Assembly: GCA_003427395.1 (NCBI GenBank)
Contig: BFEA01000613.1
Span: 504,690-544,843 of the forward strand
Source of the DNA: Chara braunii
Lineage: Eukaryota > Streptophyta > Charophyceae > Charales > Characeae
DNA: 40,154 nt
Direction of reading: 5' to 3'
This document shows, in pieces, positions 1 to 9,860 of this stretch; the first letter of the stretch is position 1, and every line of letters starts with the position of its first letter. The notes beneath the pieces are model-generated. The model had not been told where the DNA came from. It worked only from the letters and a program-made list of their open reading frames with translations, and made no database searches. The translations under genes were made by a program, and so were the position numbers.

Positions 1-50
<50 letters not shown>
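1..50. repeat. (TG)n microsatellite
   Basis: Twenty-five uninterrupted TG dinucleotides open the window. The tract may continue beyond its left edge. Nothing else is visible in it. Confidence 0.99.
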
Positions 51-54
<4 letters not shown>

Positions 55-1160
55 CAGAGGTGTGACTGTGTCTTTCTGACCAGAACGGCTGAGGTGACGT
101 TTTTGTGTGTGTACTTCTCCCCTCTTTCACTGACTAAGTCCTCCATATGTCTCTCTGAACAATTGTATTGAGGAATAAGAGGTGACGTTGTATGGACTAG
201 GAACCTACTAGAAAAATCCAATTGGCCTAAGAATGTAATTTTAAAAATTGAGATACCAGGGCCATTACCCGGCTTTGGCTCAGAGATATTGGAGCTACTT
301 CAGACATGTCTACGACAACTCCATGATTAAGCAAAATTCAGAAACGACCTCTGGCCCCGGAGTGTGGGCGCCTGATGAGAAAGTTTTGGTATGCAGTGGA
401 TGGTATCTGTAACCCTGCTCGTGACTGTTCATTAGGAAGCTTGAAAGGAAACAAAACAAAAGAAACGTGCCATGACTGACATACCGCGAGGACGCAGGCC
501 CGCAGCCCGTAGCGCCACCGGGAATCCGGTAGGAGTGAAGGCGTGCAGGGCGGAGCCGTACAGACCCAAGTTCGAATCCCGAAAGGTGTAGATGAGCAGG
601 ATAAAATGAGTGTGCAATGTTTAGGACCAGCCAGGTTAGTTATGATACCTCACAGCAGATCCAGTGGCACAGCTCAATTACTCACCCGCCTCCTCCCCAT
701 CTGGGAGCGAGCGCATCTGCTGGCTGCCTAACTACTCTACGATTGGTTTTCTCCTCTTGAAGGGGGGACCATTTCTCGATTTATTCGTGTCATCCTCGGG
801 CAGGGAGGGGCCATGCTAATCTTCTTTCTCTGTATTTTCGCACCTTATCTCTACAACGAGCAGTCCAAACAGCCTTTGCTCCCTCCCTCATCTTTCCACA
901 ACATCCGCCTACCACAATCGCCTCTCTCTCACGCCATAGCGATGAGAATGCACTGCACTGCAATCCCGCTGTCGACTCACGGCACAACTGTCGCACCATC
1001 GACCATGCAGTGACCACGCCGCAAAAATGTGTCTCACCGCGATGGTGATGCGGTCTCGCTCCATAGCAGTGAGTGGCCGTGAGAACATATTTCAATCTAG
1101 CCCTGTCCCATCCCAACGCCCTCCACCCCTTGGCGAGCAGCTCAGCACGCCCCTCCTCCC
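51..1160. other. No recognisable gene
   Basis: Short open frames occur on both strands, but none shows a domain, repeat or homologue elsewhere in the window. A stretch at 570-580 reads GTTCGAATCCC, which is an RNA polymerase III B-box or tRNA T-loop match. Its flanks do not form a T-stem and no clear A-box lies 30-40 bp upstream, so it could be a decayed SINE or chance. Confidence 0.5.
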
Positions 1161-1331
1161 GAGGCCAAATCCCACTAGCAGCGTTGAGTTTCCTCAACGC
1201 CTGAATCTGGACATGTTTATGGAGATGTGCGGTCGAAGGAGCGCTACACGCTTTATGCACGTTTCCTCAAACACATCCCGATTCAGTTCAGGCATTGACG
1301 AAACTCAACGCTGCTGATGGTACTTGGTCCC
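1161..1331. repeat. Imperfect foldback (inverted repeat), ~45-bp arms
   Basis: The segment around 1164-1205, containing CAGCGTTGAGTTTCCTCAAC, pairs with the reverse complement of about 1286-1331. The two arms share the core AGCAGCGTTGAGTTT. The spacer is roughly 80 bp. This is compatible with a small foldback element or an inverted duplication. No target-site duplication was identified. Confidence 0.7.
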
Positions 1332-1387
1332 CGGCCCCTTGTCCATCCACTCAAGTTTTTTTATTTTTTATTTTTAAATTTTTATTT

Positions 1388-1769
1388 GGGGATAATTTGC
1401 AAAATACCCCCATAAGTTGAGATATGTGCCAAAATGCCCCTGAAAGATGTGGGTAGAGCGGAATGCCCTTTTGGGCCGAAATCTGTGTTGTGCCCCTGTC
1501 AGGCGGGTGTACAAGTTTGCAATATGGACCTCCTTGATTGGGCCTTGGCCTTTTGCAATAGCACCTAGGAAAAGTTGGCAAGTACTGGGGCACTTTGCAA
1601 AGTTGGACGATATCCGGTAGGGGTATATTGCAAAGATGGTTGTCCAACCGATGCTAGGGGCATTTCACAAACTATTTTTTTTGTCAGAGGGGTATTCCGC
1701 TCTACCCACATCTTTTAGGGGCATTTTGGCATATATCTCAACTTATGGGGGTATTTTGCAATTTATCCC
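1388..1769. mobile_element. MITE-like foldback element, 80-bp terminal inverted repeats
   Basis: Positions 1389-1468 and 1690-1769 are inverted copies of each other over 80 bp with four mismatches and no gap. The spacer of ~220 bp has no coding potential. The element starts GGGGATAA. An 8-bp TTTTATTT lies directly outside each end (1380-1387 and 1770-1777), but the surroundings are T/A-rich, so this duplication is only suggestive. Long inverted repeats with an 8-9 bp target duplication fit Mutator-type MITEs. That assignment is inference. Confidence 0.85.
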
Positions 1770-2365
1770 TTTTATTTTTTATTTTTTTATTTTAAAGTTA
1801 TATAATCTGTAGTTCTTCTTTCGTAGCATCCCCTCTCCTTCCCACCTGGTCTCCTTCTCTCTTCCTTTTTTTTTTTTTTCCCAAGAAACATGTAATGAAC
1901 CCAGTCTGGGATATACTCAGAAGTTGTCAAACATCAGTAGTCTCATTATCTGCATCAGGGTCTCCAAATCGTGAAGTGATATCTCATACAGTATCTCATT
2001 ACCATCAAAAGAAGAGAGTGGAGGGGGAACAGACAGAGGAGAAGATGAAAGATCTCACAATAAAAATCCCTTCAGACCCCTCTCCTTCTCCGGGCTTCTT
2101 CCCTCTCCACGTCAACAATGATAATAAGTATATTCCTGATCACACACAGTAGTGCCACGCGGCACTTTATCTCGCGAAGTCCATGAAGACATAGCAGATT
2201 CCAGTGACGACGTCAACCTCAGGTGAGTACCCGATCTCCTTCATCCACAGATCCCGATCTTCCTCCTCCTCGCAACCAGTCACCTCATGTAGACAGCGTG
2301 GACAATGCCACGTCAACAGTCGAGACAGGTGGCATAGGCCACATCAGCGACGTAGTCCAATAGCA
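1770..2365. other. No recognisable gene
   Basis: AT-rich at first, then mixed composition. An 85-codon open frame at 1895-2152 has no recognisable domain. The sequence CAGGTGAGT near 2219 matches a consensus 5' splice site, but no exon could be supported around it. Confidence 0.5.
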
Positions 2366-2556
2366 GTGCCACATCAATATGCAATGTAGACCAGAAGTAG
2401 CGCCACATCAGCATGCACTGTAAACCAGAGGCAGCGCCACATCAGTATGCAATGCAGACCAGAGATAGCGCCACATCAGCATGCAATTTAGACCAGAGGT
2501 AGCGCCACATCAGCATGCAATCTAGACCAGAGGTAGCGCCACTTCAACATGCCACC
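2366..2556. repeat. 34-bp tandem repeat, about five units
   Basis: Units start at 2366, 2400, 2434, 2468 and 2502, each 34 bp, with a partial sixth at 2536. The shared core is GCGCCACATCAGCATGCAA followed by a TAGACCAGAGGTA-like tail. Units differ at a few positions each and there is no unique spacer between them. It is a degenerating minisatellite. Confidence 0.95.
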
Positions 2557-3571
2557 TCAGCAAGCCTGGCACACAATGCAGAAAGTGCCAGCATGGTCCC
2601 TCCACCTCGTGCCGTCGTCCGCATCGCCAGTGCACAGCCAGCGTCAAGCCAGCATAATGCCAGTGTCTAGTCAAAGTCGAGCCAGCGTCAAAGCACCATA
2701 GCAAGACTGAATGCTTGACTCACTTGAGGCAAGCCTAAGTAGCAATTGTAGAGGCAGTCTGGCCTCGGGTGCTTTCCCCACAGTCGTCCAGATAGACTCA
2801 CAGCTGAGGGCCCGGATTGTGCAGTTGCAGACTTCTCCCTTGGACCTGATGCTGTCTGGGTACCTGCATACAAACAAGTGTGTGTGCTTGACCAGCGGCC
2901 TGGGCTAGGTACCTTTGGACTTTGACTGTTGGGGTCAGGACAGTTGACCAAAGTCAACTGTCTCACGTCCAGGCCCTGAGCCCTCGTATGGGGTCCTTTT
3001 TGCCCCCGTTTTGGCCTGGGCTGAGGGCGGCCGAGTTGGCCCTCAGTCTTTCCACGAGACATATGGCATGGGTTATTGCAAACATTGCTCCAATCTATTT
3101 GTGGGGAGCTGCACCTGTTGGGAAACGGGCCCAACGTCCCAAGAGAATGTTTTTGAGGCCGGGGTCCTCACAGTCTGCCCGGAGTAACTTACCAAAGAAG
3201 AAGGATACCAGGAGCACTACCCGGCTTCACTTGGAATGTAACAACGAATAGGCACAGATAAGGGTGGAACAGAAAAAAAAGGAGGTGGGGTATGGACGCC
3301 TCAAGTTTACCGACCATCTCAGCCTGTGGCTGCCAGGAAGAAACGTGTTCTGTGAGGTCTGGGGGAAGGGTGCTCCCACAGGAAGTCTGAGTATACTAGG
3401 TTGTTATCTGGCAGTAGGTCTGCCCTCTTGTAAGTTATTGAACACTTCTTCTGAAAGGAGAGCTTTGCACCTGCGAAGTCTGTAGACTTGTTCTTGATCT
3501 CCACCCAAGAGGCCATGATATCCAATCTCATTGCATGCCTAAATGTGGAAAGGAGAGCAGAGATAGGAAGC
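2557..3571. other. No defensible gene; overlapping short open frames
   Basis: Open frames of up to ~148 codons overlap here on both strands (for example minus 2688-3134), but no domain or repeat supports any of them. The stretch carries a perfect hairpin at 2939-2962, listed separately. A GTGGGGAGC-containing segment near 3085-3140 weakly resembles 10160-10215. Confidence 0.5.
2939..2962. repeat. Perfect 10-bp hairpin
   Basis: The stem GACAGTTGAC pairs with GTCAACTGTC across a 4-nt CAAA loop. No U-tract follows, so it is not a simple terminator-type structure. Function unknown. Confidence 0.8.
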
Positions 3572-3841
3572 CTAGAATCGAAATAGTAAGAACCACCTGT
3601 CTCGTCTAGCTAGCCGTAGTATCCAAAAAGCTCTAATTCTGAATGTTTGGGACGTTTTGTCTACCTGTTGGCCTTTCAGCTCAGGGGGCAAACGGCCTGT
3701 GAGCACGAAATCCTTATTCCAGAGATCACGGGTTCCATAAACCCTGAGCCAGGGTTTATTTAGATAGTCCCAAATCCCGCCTTCTCCAGCATAGTCATTG
3801 CCCTCATAATCTGTGTTGCACATGGTCAGAAATGCAGTCAT
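3572..3841 (-). pseudogene. LINE C-terminal fragment (copy 1)
   Basis: The minus-strand frame of about 89 codons ends in a block closely similar to the one at 5712-6125. Both carry a W-rich start (GIWDYLNKPW here, GFWEWLQDLW there), then W-x2-(K/Q)-(D/K)-F-V, then a conserved LARRDRW/LARRDRR motif. This layout of an FW-x-WL segment followed by an 'AFW...RRDR' stretch resembles the region downstream of the zinc-knuckle in non-LTR retrotransposon reverse transcriptases, where 'LW-x-LW-x-RN' motifs are usual. The assignment rests on this similarity and on the other LINE debris nearby. The fragment has no reverse transcriptase core and is certainly not functional. Confidence 0.45.
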
Positions 3842-3937
3842 GTGCATCGCACGTACGCCCGACAAAGCCCCTGCACAAGGAAGACACGCATAAATCGAGA
3901 AATGGTCCAAAGTTAGGGAAAAAAAAAAAGAGAAAAC

Positions 3938-4105
3938 TACGGCGCAGTCAGGGTTTGAGTTTGTAATTGCACTTGAGGCAAAAGTGCCGGTAATGCTGAA
4001 TGTATATGACTTAAGATTCGGGTCCGGTGGGGTCGCGTGGGGGTGTGTTGTATTCGTGGGATTGCCCGAAGTGCAATTACAAACTGTTTTCGTGACTGCG
4101 CCGAA
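3938..4105. mobile_element. Foldback element, 37-bp inverted ends
   Basis: The left arm 3938-3974 and right arm 4069-4105 pair without gaps at about 30 of 37 positions. The shared ends are CGGCGCAGTCA outside and TTTGTAATTGCACTT inside. A-rich tracts flank it on the left and right in inverted sense. It is a small non-coding foldback, probably a decayed MITE. Confidence 0.8.
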
Positions 4106-4126
4106 GTTACCCCAAAAAAAAAACGT

Positions 4127-4263
4127 GGGCTTCGCCACACCACCCTCGAAATATGAGAAAGGAAAAAATGTAAAGACAAAAAATGGGATGGGCGCACCTG
4201 GCCACATTCCAGCAGGAAACTCATTCTCATTTTGCCAATTTCAAGAGTGATGTGGCGATGCCC
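4127..4263. mobile_element. Near-palindromic MITE family, copy a
   Basis: The ends are GGGCTTCGCCACACCAC and its near reverse complement at GTGATGTGGCGATGCCC. The interior contains GGCCACATTCCAGCAGGAAA then TCATTCTCATTTTG. The whole element is close to a palindrome. Three further copies are in this window (4290-4434, 4461-4590, 6946-7066). Confidence 0.85.
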
Positions 4264-4289
4264 CCTCTCGAAACTGCTATGACGTCCAT

Positions 4290-4434
4290 GGACATCACCA
4301 CACCACTCTCAAAATGTGCGAAATGAGAAGGAACTTCACGTAGAACATGACCAGATGCACCCGCGCATCTGGCCACATTCCAGCAGGGAATTCATTCCCA
4401 TTTTGCACATTTCAAGAGTGATGTGGTGATGCCC
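4290..4434. mobile_element. Near-palindromic MITE family, copy b
   Basis: It starts GGACATCACCACACCACTCT and ends in the inverted counterpart AGTGATGTGGTGATGCCC. The middle reads GATGCACCCGCGCATCTGGC, the palindrome centre. It is flanked by a direct repeat (CTGCTATGACGTCCATG at ~4275 and ~4447), which also precedes copy c, so copies b and c arose as a tandem duplication of element plus flank. Confidence 0.85.
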
Positions 4435-4460
4435 TGTCTCCACACTGCTATGACGTCCAT

Positions 4461-4590
4461 GGGCATCGCCTCACCACTCTCCAAATGTGCAAAATGAGAA
4501 TGAACTTCCCGTAGAACATGATCAGATGCACCCGCGCATGTGAAAGGCAAAAACGCCTCGCCACACCAGTCCCAAAATGTGCAAAATGGA
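4461..4590. mobile_element. Near-palindromic MITE family, copy c (partial)
   Basis: The left half (4461-4545) is complete, starting GGGCATCGCCTCACCACTCT. In place of the inverted right half there is a second, partial left half (4555-4590, CGCCACACCAGTCCCAAAAT). The copy is therefore rearranged. Confidence 0.75.
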
Positions 4591-4649
4591 GCAGGTATCT
4601 GCCCCAAAAACATCGAGAGCTTCACCCGGGGCCAAGTCCCACATACACA

Positions 4650-4681
4650 GTTGAGCTAGTTCAATGATGAACTAGCTCAAC
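4650..4681. repeat. Perfect 14-bp hairpin
   Basis: GTTGAGCTAGTTCA pairs exactly with TGAACTAGCTCAAC across the 4-nt loop ATGA. The stem contains the palindrome GAGCTAGTTC. It abuts the MITE cluster. Function unknown. Confidence 0.9.
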
Positions 4682-5181
4682 GCGTGTGACCCCACGCGAC
4701 GTTGGAGATGCATGGGAGCTGCGCATCTAGCGGTTCGTTTTCAGATGTGAGAAATGAAAAGACTTTTGTTCTTTTGTTTTCCTCAAGAAAGGTGGTGAAA
4801 AATCCCTGTACCCGAATACAAAGCCCCCTACCCTCCCCATCGTCCGTTGAACTAGATACCCCACTTCGAGTGTGGTATGGGTTCAACCGTGCTTCCCATC
4901 CTGCATCCCCTATATTCCATTAAAATAGTGGTGGCGTCATCATTGTTATCATTGTCTGGAGGTGGGCCTCCATTCAATCGGGTAGTATGTGTGAGCCAGA
5001 ACGCGCCTCAACATATGCCCCTCCGTTAGTGGCCATACATAGTCATGTATTCACCCGGCTTTCTGGTTCTTGCAATTCTGTAACTGGAGTGGGCCACACC
5101 TTTGGTGTATGTAGCCATGTTCCTGGTTGTGGTTCTTTCCCACGATTGAAAATCAAAGTGGCCCATTTCCTGAGTTAGCCA
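4682..5181. other. No recognisable gene
   Basis: Only short open frames of 60-75 codons on both strands, none with a recognisable motif. No repeat was seen within the stretch itself. Confidence 0.5.
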
Positions 5182-5331
5182 TGTATGTTGACCTATTTCC
5201 TGAGTTAATGCACCATGCCTTCATTGTGCTGCTCAATCTTTTTGCTCGACTTCCTCTGTACGTTGCCCGATTTCCTGAGTAAATGCACCATGCCTTTAAT
5301 GTGCTGTACGATCTTTTTTTTGTCTTTTTTT
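5182..5331. repeat. 75-bp direct tandem duplication
   Basis: Two adjacent units share ATTTCCTGAGTTAATGCACC (near 5194) and ATTTCCTGAGTAAATGCACC (near 5269), then CATGCCTT-AATGTGCTG and a T-rich end. A fragment of a third unit (CCATTTCCTGAGTTAGCCAT) precedes them at 5162. Confidence 0.9.
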
Positions 5332-5399
5332 TCTGTTTTTCCGTTGAACTTTGCTTGGTCATGAACAGAGACCGGGGACCTCACAATTCAACCTGGATT

Positions 5400-5520
5400 G
5401 CTGGAAACAGGTCAAGCGTCCTATCTTGGGTATCAGACTGGAAAGCAGGTCCAGTGTCCTCAGAAAAAGGTATAGAAAACAGGCTGGAAACCAGGTCCAG
5501 CATCCTTTCCAGAAAAGAAC
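5400..5520. repeat. Degenerate ~37-46 bp repeat, three units
   Basis: CTGGAAACAGGTC (5401), CTGGAAAGCAGGTCCAG (5438) and CTGGAAACCAGGTCCAG (5484) head three diverged units, each followed by a CGTCCT/TGTCCT/CATCCT word. Confidence 0.65.
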
Positions 5521-5711
5521 CTTCCAGTAATTCTAGCATCTCTGCATAATATTATAAAGGAAAAATGGCCTGTTACAGAACAGAAGGTACCCCTCTTGAA
5601 TGTCTATTGACTATCCCTGGTCTAGCCTTAATCCAATGGTTTGGTGTTTGTCTGTCGCAGTGGCTAGAAGAGCTTGCCTGTCAGATAGCAGAATGTTCGT
5701 CCAACAGCAGT

Positions 5712-6125
5712 CTAGAGAAATAGATTTGGCCTGAAGCCAGAGATCCTGCCCATCTGAAGGGCCATTCCCACCCCCTTAGATCTAGGGAGTCTAGGGGCTG
5801 CCCTAACTTGTAACTTTTTTTCCCTCCTTAGTTCTGCTAATATTAGCAGGCGAACTGAATACCGAAATTGAATCCTGATAGCTGCCTGAGAAGTGGGCTT
5901 AGAACGAAACCTTCTGTCCCTTCGTGCAAGCCAATGGAGCCAGAAGGCAATAGCACGGAATTTGTAGGCGCCAGTCTTACCTTTCATTCCTCTAGTGACT
6001 CCAGAGATAACGAATTTTTGGGTCCACACTTTAGGGTCCCCATAGGCCTTGTACCATAGATCCTGTAGCCATTCCCAGAATCCTCTGGCCACCACACATT
6101 CCCACCAGGATCTTCTTGCTCTACT
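5712..6125 (-). pseudogene. LINE C-terminal fragment (copy 2)
   Basis: On the minus strand, the frame running down from about 6125 reads a W-rich segment (GFWEWLQDLWYKAYG), a middle KFVISGVT stretch and then FWLHWLARRDRRF. This matches the fragment at 3572-3841 over about 60 residues. The likely identity is the region after the zinc-knuckle of a LINE reverse transcriptase protein. No catalytic region is present, and the frame continues for ~60 codons of unrecognised sequence. It is a dead fragment, truncated at its 5' side. Identification is by internal similarity plus general LINE architecture, so moderate at best. Confidence 0.45.
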
Positions 6126-6233
6126 CCCTGACCTCCCCTTTCAGACTCCTTTCCAACCCCGAATAGTGTGGTAAACGAACGTGATGTCCTGAAGTAGAAG
6201 ACAAGTTGCTCTCATTTGCTTCATGTGAATGTT

Positions 6234-6351
6234 GTTCCCTGGCTTTGAGCAGGTGATGCACTTCCAACCTGCACCCCAGTCATTTTTTCCCGTCATTTCA
6301 AGATCGAACAGGTGACACTCATCCCCCACCCCCCCCCCCCCCCCCCGCACG

Positions 6352-6399
<48 letters not shown>

Positions 6400-6665
6400 T
6401 GTGGCATCACTCTTTGATGCAACTGGCTTTGAGTCGGTGCTGGACTTAGTGGCCACTGGCACTATGTGGCCCACGTGAACGCTGTTCCCTGGCTCTGAGC
6501 ACGTGCCAGTGGCAATCTGGTCCTCAGGTTTCTTTTTTTTTTTTTGTCACTTCAAGTCGCATAGGTGATACTCATCTGCAAACACAGTCACAGACACACA
6601 CGTGGCATCTGTCTTTGATACACACACACAACACGCACTCACACACACACGCACACACACCTCTT
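6234..6665. repeat. ~250-bp direct duplication with embedded C18 and (AC)n tracts
   Basis: GTTCCCTGGCTTTGAGCA (6234) recurs as GTTCCCTGGCTCTGAGCA (6484). The words CACTTCAAG/CATTTCAAG, AGGTGA-ACTCATC and GTGGCATC-TCTTTGAT follow in both. Unit 1 holds a run of 18 C (6329-6346) and an (AC)n tract (6347-6395). Unit 2 has shorter, interrupted AC runs (6580-6660), so the microsatellite changed length after duplication. Confidence 0.85.
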
Positions 6666-6945
6666 CCAGGCGGGTTAGCCCGTTGTTTACCTGCACGCCT
6701 GTCTCCTCACTATCCGTAGATAATGGCCCGACCGGATCTGCTGCACAACCCTCTTAACCACCTATTCGTAATGGTTGTTGATGCACGATTCACGTGTATC
6801 CACCCTCCCCATCCAGGCCACTGATCAGCCGCAAAACAAATCTTACTTATGCTGACGGAAGTCCAGCAACTGTGGGGCTGCTCGATACCCAGTACCAGCC
6901 CCCGAAACTACAGCCCAGTACTCTCAGTTGAAGGTCACCAACAAT
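6666..6945. other. No recognisable gene
   Basis: Mixed-composition sequence without open frames of note or repeats. Confidence 0.5.
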
Positions 6946-7066
6946 GGGCCTCCCCACACCACTCTCGAAATGTGAAGCCGGAAAAATGTGGCGGGTGCAT
7001 CTGTCCATGTTCTAGTGGGAAGTTCATTCTCATTTTGCACATTTCGAGAGTGGTGTGGCCATGCCC
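6946..7066. mobile_element. Near-palindromic MITE family, copy d
   Basis: CACACCACTCTCGAAATGTG at 6956 is matched by the inverted CACATTTCGAGAGTGGTGTG at 7039-7058. The interior shares GGTGCATCTG, TGTTCTAGTGGGAA and TTCATTCTCATTTTGCAC with the cluster at 4127-4590. It is the best-preserved inverted ends of the family, and has a shortened left interior. Confidence 0.88.
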
Positions 7067-7632
7067 AATGGTGACCCTATTCATCTGAAGTTTGAAGGGA
7101 TCACAGCTGCAGGTATCCTTATCCAGGGCCTCGACAGCCAAGAGCACATGACAGTGGCCAATAAATTCCTGGCGATGCATTTTCCCACTTTGTAGCAGAT
7201 GTACATGGCTCGTTTTGAGCAAATAGTGATGAGGGGAGCCAGGCCCAATGACACACATCGTGACACATGCATACAACCTTCATCACGGCCGCCTGCATTC
7301 ATACTTCGTGGGAGTAGAACCACGTACTGCCTGGACTCGTATGCCTCTCCACGGAGATATGAAATCAGTCAGCGCGTGGGTTTATTTTCCAGATATTCGA
7401 CTTTCCCTTTTAGTTGGATTTCCTCAAATTTTTTATGTACAGCCTTGACCCGAGAGATCCAGTTGTTGATTAGAGATGAGAGTAAGGCCCTTGTTTAGCC
7501 AGGTACCTTCATTCTCAAAGAGAATGATAGTATTTCTCCATTCCTCTCATGACCTCCAGACCCATTCTATCACACCAGGGTCTTCGAGGACACGCTGCTC
7601 AGTCAATCCCCTGGGACGACTGAGTTGGCCAT
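7067..7632. other. No recognisable gene
   Basis: Overlapping short open frames on both strands (for example minus 6935-7276 and plus 7199-7498) lack any recognisable motif. Part of the minus frame simply reads through the adjacent MITE. Confidence 0.5.
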
Positions 7633-7664
7633 GGGGCGCAGCGCGACCGGGAGCGCTGCGCCCC
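7633..7664. repeat. 12-bp perfect GC hairpin
   Basis: GGGGCGCAGCGC pairs exactly with GCGCTGCGCCCC around an 8-nt loop (GACCGGGA). It is a very stable stem. No following U-tract. Confidence 0.85.
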
Positions 7665-7691
7665 CGTTGGAGCAAGTTCGGAGATGAAGCG

Positions 7692-7771
7692 GCGTGACGC
7701 GGGACCTATCGAAGAGCCAGGCAATGCGGCAGCGCGACGTGGGATCTATCGAAGAGCCAGGCAACGCGGTG
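7692..7771. repeat. 40-bp direct tandem duplication
   Basis: Two units share GACGYGGGAYCTATCGAAGA and GCCAGGCAAYGCGG, at 7696 and 7736. They sit just after the GC hairpin. Confidence 0.9.
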
Positions 7772-8861
7772 GGTGAAGATGCAAGGTGGATGCACGGTGA
7801 GTGAAGGATACGTGCGGGAGAGCTGGCGATGAGGCGGACGTCGGGGTATGGTGGCGTGCGGGAGGAGATGGGACGTGTTGGGTAGTGATGGGGAATAATC
7901 ATGGGTGGTAAGGTAAGGGGGAGGAGGATGGGGTAGATTTGGTTGTCCTTGTTTCTGAAACCCCTTCTTCCTCGATGGTATGGTATGGGTAAAGTTTAGG
8001 TGGTCTTGAACCCCCTGTGGCGACTCGTCAACAGGCTTGGCAAGGGGGTGCTACACTATTTTCGATCTCCTTTGGGGGATTGAGGATGGCCTTTCAAGTC
8101 TTTGGTGCTTGTCATGCTTTGAGTTGTGATGTCAGCAGTGGGAGGACGGGTGTTTTCCTCCCCCAGAGACGCAGGGGTAGGGTTTGAGGGGCGTGAGGTA
8201 AGTGGCTTGGTTGAGGTAGAAGGGACGGGAGGTTGATCTCTATTGGATATGGATCATGATTCAACTCGCGTATGGCCAGGCTGTCCTATAATATGAAATT
8301 GCTGTCAATCGTGAATTTTCTGATTTGTCATGATTCTTCCCTGATTTTTCTGAGTTGTGGTTGTCTCCTTTGTTTTGTCTAGTTTTGGTTAAATCTGATT
8401 CATGAGATCTCGTAATTGATCCTTAATGTGGAATTCGTGTTTTGTAGGGTTCTTAATACTTGTATTTCGTGAGCAAGAGTCATAATCTGAAACTCGTAAG
8501 TTAGAATTTTCTCAACAAGGATTCTCAGTTCCCAATTTACATAATTGTTTTTGTTTAGTGCCATTCTCAAACCCTTCCAAATATTTCTTATCTATATTTG
8601 ATTTTCTTCTTAAATTTTTCCATGGTAGAGGTTCGAAATCTGATTTGAACATATTTTTTGAATACCTAATTCTAAATTCGTATTATCTCGTATCTCTTTT
8701 CTTAAATAGTATATCTTGTATAAATCTAATTCCCTTGTTTTGCAATAGAATTCCTACGTTTTCTTAATTTGACCTAATTCTACTCGTTAGATTATCGGCA
8801 GAATTCTGAACAGGGGGCTCATCAGATGGTCAAATGGAATATCTCGTAGGGTCTGGGGTTT
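7772..8861. other. No recognisable gene; AT-rich tract in second half
   Basis: 7772-8250 is G-rich and non-repetitive. 8280-8810 is AT-rich with T-rich runs and a 69-codon frame (8558-8767) whose composition (F, S, L, I, N) simply reflects the base bias. No gene is supported. Confidence 0.5.
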
Positions 8862-9860
8862 TCTTGTTTTGAAGTAGGGGATGGAAGGCGTCAAAGGATT
8901 ATTTGCAAGGATAGAGAGGGGGTAAAATAGAGCTGTTCAATGGGTACCGGCTAGGGGGGGCCCTTAACAAATGCGATTGGCGTTGGGTAGTTAGGTTGTC
9001 CAATGGGTACCGGTTGTTGAAGGCAACCTTTAGCGCGATTGGCGTTGGGCAGTGTTGTTCACTTCCTTGATGACGGAGACTGAAATTCTTGTGGGGGCAA
9101 GGAATTTCAGGGTGATGATGGTGCCTGCCCCCTGCTGAGATAAGCTATTCTCTGGGCTCCTTATGAGGACGGAGTTGGGAAGGTGAATAAGGTCCTTCCC
9201 TTCGATGATGGAAGCGGGATCTTTCAGGTCGTCTGTTTCAGGGCCTGCTGGTTTTCTATTTTTGTTCTATATTTCGTCAGAGGTTTGTTAAGTCATCAGA
9301 AGTCATCAGAAGTTGTTTTGTAGCCAAGGTCGAGTAATGGCTCCGGCATCTCAATTTTCTCAAAAAAAAAAAAAAAACTAACGGGGCATCTTGTGGAGCT
9401 TTTGGGGACCTGTTTTGAAGTAAGGGGCCAGGGGCATCAAATGATTCTTTACAACGACGGAGAGGGGGAGGAAATAGGGTTGCTCGATGGGTACCGGCTA
9501 GAGGGGCCGCTTATCAGATGCGATTGGCGTCAGGTAGTTTAAGTTGGCTAATGGGTATCGGCTGATAAGAGTGAACTCTGGCGCGATTGGCGTTGGGTAG
9601 TGCTAGCTCACCACCTCGACGACGGAGACTGGGATTCTTGTGGGGGCAAAGAATGGCAGGGTGATGATGGTGCTCGGCCCCCGCGGAGAAGAGGTTCTCT
9701 GAAGTTCTTCACGATGACAGAGTTGGGAAGGACGGAGGTGATTGGGAAGGAGGAAGTTGGTAGTGGATGCGATTGGCACTGAAATTTCGGCGGGTACCGG
9801 CCACTGGCCGCTAACTTCACCCGGATCAGTCTGCGTTTCTTCCCTTCGATGATGGAGGCA
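8862..9860. repeat. 546-bp direct tandem repeat, two units
   Basis: GTTTTGAAGTAGGGG near 8867 recurs as GTTTTGAAGTAAGGGG near 9413, an offset of 546 bp. Both units then hold GGGTACCGGCTAG, GCGATTGGCGTTGGG-like words (twice per unit), GACGGAGACTG-ATTCTTGTG, GGGTGATGATGGTGC and CGGAGTTGGGAAGG-like blocks in the same order, ending with CTTCCCTTCGATGATGGA (9195 and 9838). Unit 1 contains an A-run near 9362-9377 at its end. No coding potential is shared between the units. Confidence 0.92.

Noticed and set aside
570-580. tRNA gene from the GTTCGAATCCC T-loop match
   Set aside because: The flanking bases do not form a T-stem, and no convincing A-box or acceptor stem lies upstream.
790-1260. 156-codon minus-strand frame as a host gene
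   Set aside because: No motif or homologue, overlapped by other frames on the opposite strand, and it includes part of the 1161-1331 foldback.
2366-2556. CRISPR-like 34-bp repeats
   Set aside because: Units are contiguous without unique spacers and vary internally, in a eukaryotic repeat-rich context. It is a minisatellite.
3085-3145. Shared dispersed repeat with 10160-10215 (GTGGGGAGC...ACCTG(T/C)TGG)
   Set aside because: Similarity is limited to ~55 bp with many mismatches and no clear borders, too weak to call without an alignment score.
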